A stretch of DNA of 12,089 bases from Minisyncoccota bacterium. GTDB lineage: Bacteria; Patescibacteriota; Minisyncoccia; Minisyncoccales; GCA-002788555. Shown here piece by piece: positions 5,701-12,089 of this stretch (position 1 is its first letter; each line of letters starts with the position of its first letter). The position numbers and the translations under genes were made by a program. The notes under the pieces are model-generated. The model ran no database searches and was not told the DNA's origin. It saw nothing but the letters and a program-made list of their open reading frames with translations. Location of the stretch: contig JAQVET010000018.1 of assembly GCA_028697615.1 (NCBI GenBank), positions 1-12,089 on the forward strand, in the 5' to 3' direction.

Positions 5701-6468
5701 ATGTCAAGAATTATCGCAATTGCTAATGAGAAAGGAGGGAGTGGGAAAACTACAACTGCAGTGAATCTTGGTGCTTTTTTAGCAAAATTTGGCAAAAAGG
5801 TTCTTTTAATTGATTTAGATCCTCAGGCAAATGCGACTATTTCGCTAGGTTTTGATCCAAATAATTTAACATTTTCTTTATACAATGTTCTTTCTGATGA
5901 GGTGAATGTAGAAGATGTAATTCATAAAACAAGCCTTTTTAATTTTGATATTTTACCATCACACCAAGATCTTGCTGGCATAAATGTTGAATTTTTACAA
6001 AAAGATAAACGTGAAGATGTCCTTAAGAATAAATTATTTTCTGTAAAAAATTATTACGATTTTATTTTAATAGATTCACCTCCATCACTTGCCATTTTAA
6101 CCTTAAATGGATTGGTAGCAGCCCAGGAAGTTATTATTCCCATTCAATGTGAATTTTTTTCTAAATTTGCTCTTTCAGATATTTTATCCATATTTAATAT
6201 TCTTAAAAAAAATTTAGATAAAAATTTTAATTTAATTTTTGGTCTTTTAACAATGTATGATAAAAGAAATAGATTATCTCGTCAAATCGTTAAAGAAATG
6301 CGAGATAGCCTGCCAGTGACAATTTTAAATACTATTATTCCTCGCAATGTAAAATTAGCCGAAGCCCCTCAATATGGGAAAACAATTTTGCAATACGACC
6401 CTGGTTCCAAAGGGGCAAGAGCATATGAAATGCTTGCCGAGGAAATAATAAATTTTAAAATATATTAA
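5701..6468 (+). CDS. parA: Chromosome partitioning ATPase ParA (Soj)
   Basis: 255 residues, typical of the small chromosomal ParA/Soj type without an N-terminal HTH. The ATP-dependent dimer binds DNA nonspecifically and is released by ParB, which drives origin segregation. The deviant Walker A is KGGSGKTT (11-18), with signature Lys11 and P-loop Lys16; Ser14 replaces the more common Val. Walker A' is LIDLDPQAN (36-44). Walker B is FILIDSPPS (121-129). IPIQCEFFS (146-154) and the IPRNVKLAEAPQYGK block (213-227), typical of chromosomal ParA, are complete. The GARAYEMLAEE ending is also normal. The gene opens a plus-strand run, has its own candidate promoter, and its stop is 1 bp before the parB ATG, so the two are almost certainly co-translated. 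No Shine-Dalgarno site is seen. Confidence 0.96.
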   Translation: MSRIIAIANEKGGSGKTTTAVNLGAFLAKFGKKVLLIDLDPQANATISLGFDPNNLTFSLYNVLSDEVNVEDVIHKTSLFNFDILPSHQDLAGINVEFLQKDKREDVLKNKLFSVKNYYDFILIDSPPSLAILTLNGLVAAQEVIIPIQCEFFSKFALSDILSIFNILKKNLDKNFNLIFGLLTMYDKRNRLSRQIVKEMRDSLPVTILNTIIPRNVKLAEAPQYGKTILQYDPGSKGARAYEMLAEEIINFKIY

Positions 6469-6469
6469 T

Positions 6470-7321
6470 ATGCCAAGAGGAATAGAATCATTAATACCAA
6501 AAAGAAAAGAAAATAAAGAATTAAAAAACAGAAAAGAAAATATATTTTGGATTGAAATAGAAAAGATAAAACCAAACCTTCTTCAACCAAGGAAGAGTTT
6601 TTCTGATAAATCTTTAAGTGAACTTGCACGTTCAATTGAAAAATATGGTATTTTGCAACCATTAATAGTAAGAAGAATTGAAAAAGAATCAAGTAAGGGT
6701 TTGGGCGCTGACTATCAAATTATAGCCGGTGAGAGGAGATACTTAGCAGCAAAAATGATTGGGCTTAAAGAACTGCCTGTAATTATTCAAGATATTAAAA
6801 AAGAAGATGAGCTCCCTATTTCATTGGTAGAAAATATTCAAAGAGAAGATTTAAATCCTATAGAAAAAGCAGAAGCATTTAAAAAATTAAATAAAGATTT
6901 TGGTTTAACTCAAGAAGAAATATCAAAAATAATTGGGATAAGTAGAGAAAGTATAGCTAATACAATGAGATTATTAAATCTACCTCAAAATATTAAAGAA
7001 AGTATAAGGAAAAAAGAAATTACAGAAGGTCATGCAAGGATTTTAGTTTCAGAAAAAGATCCAGACCTGCAAGAAAAAATTTTTCAGAAAATTTTAAAAG
7101 ATAAAATGAGTGTAAGAGAGGTTGAGAAGAGTGTTAAAAACAAAAAAATTAATAATAATCAAATCTTTTCGGATAATTTATCTCAAAAGATAATACCTAA
7201 AGTAAAAAATATTTTAAAAACATATTCGCCCAGTATTCAAAAAAGAAAAAATGGTATTTCTTTAATACTAAGATTTTCATCACCTAAAGAATTAGATGAT
7301 TTTCTTAATAAAATATCTTAA
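6470..7321 (+). CDS. parB: Chromosome partitioning protein ParB (Spo0J), CTP-dependent clamp family
   Basis: 283 residues, full length. ParB loads at parS sites, closes as a CTP-dependent DNA clamp, spreads and stimulates ParA. The start MPRGIESLIP matches the usual short ParA-interacting N-terminus. The CTP-binding motifs are QPRK (39-42), GERRYLAAK (87-95) and ENIQRED (121-127). In the second, the family's usual Arg after GERR-aromatic is Leu92. A helix-turn-helix for parS recognition follows (about 145-170, LTQEEISKIIGISRESIANT), then EGHAR (186-190). After a Lys/Asn-rich linker (about 222-240), the C-terminal 40 residues fit the small dimerisation domain. No match to the usual parS 16-mer was seen in the window by eye. 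It starts 1 bp after parA and is 20 bp from the next gene. Confidence 0.95.
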   Translation: MPRGIESLIPKRKENKELKNRKENIFWIEIEKIKPNLLQPRKSFSDKSLSELARSIEKYGILQPLIVRRIEKESSKGLGADYQIIAGERRYLAAKMIGLKELPVIIQDIKKEDELPISLVENIQREDLNPIEKAEAFKKLNKDFGLTQEEISKIIGISRESIANTMRLLNLPQNIKESIRKKEITEGHARILVSEKDPDLQEKIFQKILKDKMSVREVEKSVKNKKINNNQIFSDNLSQKIIPKVKNILKTYSPSIQKRKNGISLILRFSSPKELDDFLNKIS

Positions 7322-7341
7322 TAAAATAATAGATTAAATTT

Positions 7342-9114
7342 ATGTCAATTCACATTTCAAAAGTTCATTTATTTTATATTTTTTTAATTTTAATTATTGT
7401 TGGTCTTGGTGTTTTTTATTTTTTCTTTTTTGAAAAAAATGTTTTTTCAAAAGAAGATGTAACTCTTTCAATTATTGCTCCCGATGAAGTAGAAAATGGC
7501 CAGACGGTTGATTTTATAGTAAAAATTAAAAATAATAGCCAAATACCAATTAAAAATATTGAATTGACTTTTTATTGGCCTAAGGGTGCCATTAAAATAG
7601 AAGAAGAGAAAAATAATAATCTATTAAATCAAAATGATAATAAAAATTTAAATGATAGCAAAAATAAAGAGGAAATCAAAAAGAATTTTTCTTATGAAAA
7701 AAAGACCATAAAAGAAATTATGGGTGGTTCTGAAAAAAGTATAAGTTTTAAAGCAAAAATTTTTGGATACAAAGATGAAAAAAAAGAAGCTCGAGCTACT
7801 ATTTATTATTATCCCAAAGATATTAATATTCGCTACGACGACAAAACTAGTTTTTCTTTAGCTGTGCGCGATAATCCACTTTTATTTAATATTTTAATTC
7901 CTTCTTATATAGTGCCTGGTAAAAATGTTGATATTGAATTTTCCTATTCTTCTATTTCTGATATTATACTAGATAATTTAATACTTAAAGTAAAATGGCC
8001 GTCTGGATTCGATTTTCTACAATCAATCCCGGAGCCAATCGAAAAAACAAATATTTGGTCGCTGGGATCATTAAATAATGAAGAAGGAGGAAGCGTTAAA
8101 ATATCCGGAGTATTTAACGGCAATATTGACGAAGAAAAAGTTATTGAAGCTGAAATTGGTAGAGAAGATCCTCAAATAGGATTTATTACTTTAGCTCGGT
8201 TACAGAAGGTTATTAAATTAACAAAAAGCGAAATTGAGGTTTCAAGAAAAATTAATGGGGATCCAAATTATATTGCGAAACCAGGTGATCTTCTAATTTA
8301 TGAAGTTCTATATCAAAATAAAAAAGAAGCGATTTACAAAGATTTAAAAATTGAATTTGAATTAAATGGAAAGGTTCTAGATATGTCTACTCTTTCAGCT
8401 CCTGGTGCAAAAATTTTAAATGGAAAGTTAGTTTGGGATTCAAATACCCTCCCAGAACTTGCCTTTATCGGACCATATGGAAAAGGAAGAGTAAGTTTTT
8501 CAGTAAAAGTAAAGGATAATTTACAGCTTAGTGGAGACTTTGATAAAAATTTAGTCATTTCTGAAAAACTAACTGTCGGTGATTTAATCAAAGAGTATCA
8601 AACAAGAGTAGCGACAAAAGTAGATCTTTCTCAAATGGTATTTTATAATATTCCAGATAAATTTAAAAATATGAATCTTTCTACCGGAGGACCACTTCCT
8701 ATTGAAGCTGATAAGTCAACAAAATTTTTAGTTGTTTGGGAAATAAAAAACTCCACCAATGATATTAAAAATATAAAAATAGAAAGTACTCTACCAGATA
8801 GTGTTCAATTTGTAGGTCAAATTTTTCCTAAGGATGCTAATTTTTCTTTTGATAAAAATAGAAAAGTAGTTACTCTTTCAATTAATAATATTGAGTCTGG
8901 AACTGGATTTACCAAACCATCAAAAGTTTACGCATTTTTAATTGAGGTTATTCCTCCCAAAACCCAAATAGGAAAAACTATTAATCTTATAGGAAAAGCC
9001 AAACTTACTGCTCGAGATTCTTTTTGTGAAATGGAAGTATCCTCAGAAAGCGATGGTAGGGATAGTACATTAGTTGACGACCCTCTTTATGAAGGAGATG
9101 GCACAATTAAATAA
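7342..9114 (+). CDS. Membrane-anchored surface protein with repeated Ig-like (DUF11/CARDB-like) modules
   Basis: 590 residues. A short N-terminus and one transmembrane helix (about 9-30) place the rest outside the cell. About four beta-rich modules follow, near 40-160, 178-272, 296-392 and 450-556. Modules 1, 2 and 4 contain a recognisable core: an opening strand, 'G..v.f...i.N' and a turn such as FYWPKGA (77-83), VKWPSGF (217-223) or STLPDSV (482-488). These resemble DUF11/CARDB-type Ig-like adhesion or scaffold modules. The third module is the most divergent. Module 1 carries a Lys/Asn/Glu-rich low-complexity insert (86-115). There is one cysteine (562), and the protein ends DDPLYEGDGTIK with no sorting motif or second helix. 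No catalytic motif is seen. It lies between parB and glyQS with short gaps and no terminator, so it is probably co-transcribed. Exact family and role are not recognised. Confidence 0.75.
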   Translation: MSIHISKVHLFYIFLILIIVGLGVFYFFFFEKNVFSKEDVTLSIIAPDEVENGQTVDFIVKIKNNSQIPIKNIELTFYWPKGAIKIEEEKNNNLLNQNDNKNLNDSKNKEEIKKNFSYEKKTIKEIMGGSEKSISFKAKIFGYKDEKKEARATIYYYPKDINIRYDDKTSFSLAVRDNPLLFNILIPSYIVPGKNVDIEFSYSSISDIILDNLILKVKWPSGFDFLQSIPEPIEKTNIWSLGSLNNEEGGSVKISGVFNGNIDEEKVIEAEIGREDPQIGFITLARLQKVIKLTKSEIEVSRKINGDPNYIAKPGDLLIYEVLYQNKKEAIYKDLKIEFELNGKVLDMSTLSAPGAKILNGKLVWDSNTLPELAFIGPYGKGRVSFSVKVKDNLQLSGDFDKNLVISEKLTVGDLIKEYQTRVATKVDLSQMVFYNIPDKFKNMNLSTGGPLPIEADKSTKFLVVWEIKNSTNDIKNIKIESTLPDSVQFVGQIFPKDANFSFDKNRKVVTLSINNIESGTGFTKPSKVYAFLIEVIPPKTQIGKTINLIGKAKLTARDSFCEMEVSSESDGRDSTLVDDPLYEGDGTIK

Positions 9115-9157
9115 TTACTAAATTAAAAATTAAATCAAAATTATTTTATTTTGTATT

Positions 9158-10480
9158 ATGGTTACATTAGATAAAATTTTTTCTTTATGTAAAAGACGAG
9201 GGTTTATTTTTCCATCCTCGGAAATTTATGGTGGTTTTGGTGGGGTTTATGATTTTGGACCTTTGGGTGTAGAAATGAAAAATAATATTAAAAGACTTTG
9301 GTGGGATGAGATGATAAAATTTCATGAAAATATAGTTGGAATCGATGCAGCAATTTTAATGTCACCCAAAATTTGGGAAGCATCGGGCCATTTAACTGCT
9401 GGTTTTGCAGATGAACTTGTTGAATGTAAAAATTGTCATAAAAGATTTCGTGGGGATGAAGTTAAAGATTTAAAGTGTCCAGAATGTGGGGGAGAGATAA
9501 CTAAGTCAAGAAAATTCAACTTAATGATGAAAACATTTGTTGGACCTGTAGAAGATAAAAGCACTCTTACTTATTTAAGAGCAGAAACATGCCAAGGAAT
9601 TTATGTAAATTTTAATAATGTTTTAAGTTCAATGAGAATGAAAATTCCTTTTGGAATAGCACAAATAGGTAAGGCATTTCGGAATGAAATCAATCCAAAA
9701 GATTTCATATTCAGAACTAGAGAATTTGAACAAATGGAAATGCAATGGTTTTGTCATCCAAAAAATGCTGATAATTTTTTTGATTTTTGGAGAGATGAAA
9801 GAATAAAATGGTATTATAGCCTTGGTATTAAAAAAGATGAAATAAGATTCAAAGAAGTAGATTCAAGTGAAAGAGCACATTATGCTAAAAGACAAGTAGA
9901 TATTGAATATAAATTTCCTTTTGGATGGAAAGAAATAGAAGGAATTCATAATAGGGGTGATTGGGATCTTTCTAATCATTCTAAACATTCTCGTCAAGAT
10001 TTAATGTATTTTGATCAGAAAACAAGGGAAAAATATTTTCCATATGTCATTGAAACATCTGTTGGTGTAGAAAGATCTTTATTTGCTTTTTTATGTGCTG
10101 CATACCAAGAAATAAAAGGAGGAAGAACAAAAACAACAAAATCTAGCAAAGATGTTGAAATTTTATTAAAATTGGATAAAAAAATATCTCCTTTTAAGGT
10201 GGCTATTTTACCATTAGTTAAAAATAAGCCAGGATTAACAAAAATCGCAAAGGAGATTTATCAAAAACTTAAATTGAATTTTATGGTAATATATGATGAA
10301 GTAGGAACAATTGGAAGACGTTATCGAAGACAGGATGAAATAGGAACCCCTTATGCTATAACTTGTGATTTTGAGACACTAAAAGATAATACTGTAACAA
10401 TTAGAGATAGGGATACAATGGAGCAAAAACGGATTAATATTAATGAAGTAAATGAAGAAATAAATAAACTTTTAAAATAA
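9158..10480 (+). CDS. glyQS: Glycyl-tRNA synthetase, homodimeric single-chain type
   Basis: 440 residues. It charges tRNA-Gly with glycine in the cytosol. It is the alpha2 class II form found in many bacteria, archaea and eukaryotes, not the split GlyQ/GlyS form. The N-terminal KRRGFIFPSSEIYGGFGG (12-29) and YDFGPLG (31-37) are diagnostic, followed by the motif 1 region around 58-80. A CxxC pair plus CxxC pair (Cys90, Cys93, Cys107, Cys110) forms a likely zinc knuckle. Motif 2 spans about 174-198, with FRNEI and the FRTREFEQMEMQWF stretch, and motif 3 is ETSVGVERSLFAF (299-311). The anticodon-binding domain occupies about 346-440. It is slightly shorter than common homologues of about 460 residues but no key region is missing. 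It starts 43 bp after the surface-protein gene, and its stop is 9 bp before the M16 peptidase ATG. Confidence 0.96.
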   Translation: MVTLDKIFSLCKRRGFIFPSSEIYGGFGGVYDFGPLGVEMKNNIKRLWWDEMIKFHENIVGIDAAILMSPKIWEASGHLTAGFADELVECKNCHKRFRGDEVKDLKCPECGGEITKSRKFNLMMKTFVGPVEDKSTLTYLRAETCQGIYVNFNNVLSSMRMKIPFGIAQIGKAFRNEINPKDFIFRTREFEQMEMQWFCHPKNADNFFDFWRDERIKWYYSLGIKKDEIRFKEVDSSERAHYAKRQVDIEYKFPFGWKEIEGIHNRGDWDLSNHSKHSRQDLMYFDQKTREKYFPYVIETSVGVERSLFAFLCAAYQEIKGGRTKTTKSSKDVEILLKLDKKISPFKVAILPLVKNKPGLTKIAKEIYQKLKLNFMVIYDEVGTIGRRYRRQDEIGTPYAITCDFETLKDNTVTIRDRDTMEQKRININEVNEEINKLLK

Positions 10481-10489
10481 TAAGATAAT

Positions 10490-11755
10490 ATGTTTAAAAA
10501 AATAGTTTTACCAAATAATCTTAGATTAGTTTTATCTCCTCTTAAAAATACAACGAGTGTTACTGTTTATGTTTTAGTTCGTGTTGGTTCTAAATATGAA
10601 TCATCTACAAAAAGAGGTATTTCTCATTTTCTGGAACATATGTTTTTTAAGGGAACAAAAAAAAGACCAAGCGCTTATTTACTTAGTAAAGAACTCGATC
10701 AAATAGGTGCTGTTTTTAATGGTTTTACATCTAAGGATCTTACTTGCTACTATATTAAATCAAGAAAAGAATATATTGATAAATCATTAGATATTCTTTC
10801 GGATATTTATTTAAATTCTTTATTTAATAGTAAAGAATTGCAAAAAGAAAAAGGAGTTATTCTTGAGGAGATAAAATTATATGAAGATACGCCTACGTCA
10901 TTAATATATGATTTATTTGAGACAACCCTTTATGGAAATCAACCAGCCGGATGGAGTGTAATTGGTACAAGAAAAAGTGTATTATCAATTTCTGATGAAG
11001 ATCTTAAGAAATTTGTTAAAAAATTTTATAGCGCTAAAAATACTGTTATTTCTATCGCTGGCAATTTTAAAGAAGATGAAGTAGTAAATTTGGTTGAAAA
11101 ATATTTTTCTAATATTCCTAATAAAATTATTCCCAAAAATCAACAAGTTATTGAAAAACAAAAATCTCCTAAAAAATATTTTTTGAAAAAAGATGTTAAA
11201 CAAGTTCATCTTTCAGTGGGGGTACGTGCTTTTAATATTTTTGATAAAAGAAAATATGCCCTAAATCTTCTTGGAACAATTCTTGGAGGATATATGTCAT
11301 CTCGTCTCTTTCAAGAAATTAGAGAAAAGAATGGCTTGGCTTATTATGTAAAAACATTGGTTGAAACAAATCCAGATACTGGATATTTAACTACAAACAT
11401 CGGTGTCGATTATCAAAATACCAGTAAAGCGGTTGATATTATTTTAAATGAGTATAAAAATATGAAACTTTTTGGTCCAGAAGATTTTGAAGTTTCTATG
11501 GCAAAAGAAAATATAAAAGGCAGAACATCAATTGAACTTGAACAATCCGATGATATTGCTTTATTTTATGGTTTCCAGGAAATATTAGAAAATCAAATTT
11601 TATCTCCAGAGCAAAAAATTGCTATGATTCAAAAGGTAACCAAAAAAGATATTCAAGATGTAGCTAATTTTATTTTCCAAAATAGTAAGTTAAATTTATC
11701 AGTAATTTTGCCAAAAAACAAAAAAATTGATATTGAAATAAATCAAAAATTATAA
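10490..11755 (+). CDS. M16-family zinc metallopeptidase (processing-peptidase-like)
   Basis: 421 residues, the size of one M16B subunit. These enzymes degrade or trim peptides inside a two-domain clamp, usually as dimers. The inverted zinc motif HFLEH (46-50) supplies His46, Glu49 and His50; Glu126 in EEIKLYED, 76 residues after His50, is the expected third ligand. The C-terminal half (about 235-421) is the second M16 domain, with MSSRLFQEIREKNGLAYYV (269-287) containing the substrate-side Arg and Tyr. All catalytic residues are present, so it is not a degenerate partner subunit. No signal peptide or helix is seen, so a cytosolic site is inferred. The start follows glyQS by 9 bp with no Shine-Dalgarno site, and the gene ends 6 bp before the AI-2E-family gene. 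Physiological substrate is unknown. Confidence 0.93.
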   Translation: MFKKIVLPNNLRLVLSPLKNTTSVTVYVLVRVGSKYESSTKRGISHFLEHMFFKGTKKRPSAYLLSKELDQIGAVFNGFTSKDLTCYYIKSRKEYIDKSLDILSDIYLNSLFNSKELQKEKGVILEEIKLYEDTPTSLIYDLFETTLYGNQPAGWSVIGTRKSVLSISDEDLKKFVKKFYSAKNTVISIAGNFKEDEVVNLVEKYFSNIPNKIIPKNQQVIEKQKSPKKYFLKKDVKQVHLSVGVRAFNIFDKRKYALNLLGTILGGYMSSRLFQEIREKNGLAYYVKTLVETNPDTGYLTTNIGVDYQNTSKAVDIILNEYKNMKLFGPEDFEVSMAKENIKGRTSIELEQSDDIALFYGFQEILENQILSPEQKIAMIQKVTKKDIQDVANFIFQNSKLNLSVILPKNKKIDIEINQKL

Positions 11756-11761
11756 ATTATT

Positions 11762-12089
11762 ATGAATACTTTTGAAATAAAAGTATCAACTATAGTAAAA
11801 ATTATTCTTACTTTTTTCGCCTTTGCTATTCTTTATTATATAAGAGGAGTTTTTGTTTATATAATTTTGGCATTTATTATAAGTTCTGCTGTCTCTCCTT
11901 TAATAAATTTTTTAGAACGAAAAAAGATTCCTAGGATTTTGGCAACTATTTTAGTATATTTATTAATATTATTATTTTTTGTTTTTATTTTTTGGTTTTC
12001 TATTCCTCCGTTTGTAAATCAAATTCAAGAAGTATCAACTAATTTGCCTATATGGTTGGATAATTTTCAAAAAATAATCCAAAAATATA
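11762..12089 (+). CDS. AI-2E family membrane protein, N-terminal part (3' end outside window)
   Basis: An open frame runs from ATG 11762 to the right edge, giving 109 residues without a stop. Three hydrophobic segments are visible (about 12-25, 28-46 and 58-80). The stretch SSAVSPLINFLERKKIPRILA (41-61), then a long helix and IPPFVNQIQEVSTNLP (81-96), matches the start of the AI-2E/UPF0118 family (PF01594). Its known members include TqsA-like exporters and Na+/H+ antiporters; most are uncharacterised. The family normally has about 330-380 residues, so two thirds of the gene is missing. It begins 6 bp after the M16 peptidase stop and is the last visible gene of the parA run. Family call is good; the transported substrate is not known and a role in AI-2 signalling should not be assumed. 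Confidence 0.87.
   Translation, partial: MNTFEIKVSTIVKIILTFFAFAILYYIRGVFVYIILAFIISSAVSPLINFLERKKIPRILATILVYLLILLFFVFIFWFSIPPFVNQIQEVSTNLPIWLDNFQKIIQKY

Noticed and set aside
6619..6634. parS-like inverted repeat inside parB (TGAAC, six bases, GTTCA)
   Set aside because: Only five-base arms, and a poor fit to the parS consensus; it codes for a conserved part of ParB.
1..12089. UGA recoded to glycine, as in Gracilibacteria/Absconditabacteria
   Set aside because: No gene is interrupted by TGA, and conserved glycines use GGN. All twelve visible stop codons are TAA, which fits the AT bias.

Overview
This window looks like a piece of the chromosome of a very AT-rich bacterium with a compact genome, roughly a quarter G+C by eye. 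The best guess is a member of the candidate phyla radiation (Patescibacteria, Parcubacteria-like). The guess rests on composition, short intergenic gaps, absence of Shine-Dalgarno motifs, exclusive TAA stops, a DsbA-like protein with a CPYG motif, a surface protein of repeated Ig-like modules, and a glyQS / M16 peptidase / AI-2E gene run. No ribosomal gene is present to prove it. Conserved glycines are GGN codons and no gene is broken by TGA, so nothing suggests a recoded UGA.

Left part (1-4288, all + strand): the 3' end of pgk (glycolysis); a membrane-anchored thioredoxin-fold protein; a membrane-anchored class I methyltransferase; a DUF4870 membrane protein followed by a strong hairpin; an ElyC/SanA/YdcF (DUF218) envelope protein; and a DegV/FakB fatty-acid-binding protein. 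These look like separate short transcription units, several with recognisable promoter elements. The DegV-family gene converges on murA with 2 bp between their stop codons, and the two gene ends together form a hairpin.

Middle (4291-5700): murA (first committed step of peptidoglycan synthesis) is on the minus strand, divergent from parA. The 144-bp gap between them holds a good minus-strand murA promoter, a plausible plus-strand parA promoter, and a perfect 32-bp A/T-only palindrome lying on the murA promoter.

Right part (5701-12089, all + strand): parA, parB, a 590-residue one-TM surface protein, glyQS, an M16 peptidase and the start of an AI-2E-family membrane protein, with gaps of 1, 20, 43, 9 and 6 bp and no terminator. 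This is probably one operon joining chromosome segregation, translation and envelope functions.

I found no mobile element, CRISPR array, tRNA, rRNA, toxin-antitoxin pair or defence cassette, and no clearly new system. The points most worth following are the 32-bp palindrome, the hairpin jammed against the ydcF-like start, the convergent-gene hairpin, the monothiol DsbA-like protein and the window-wide lack of Shine-Dalgarno sites. No intergenic stretch exceeds 300 bp.
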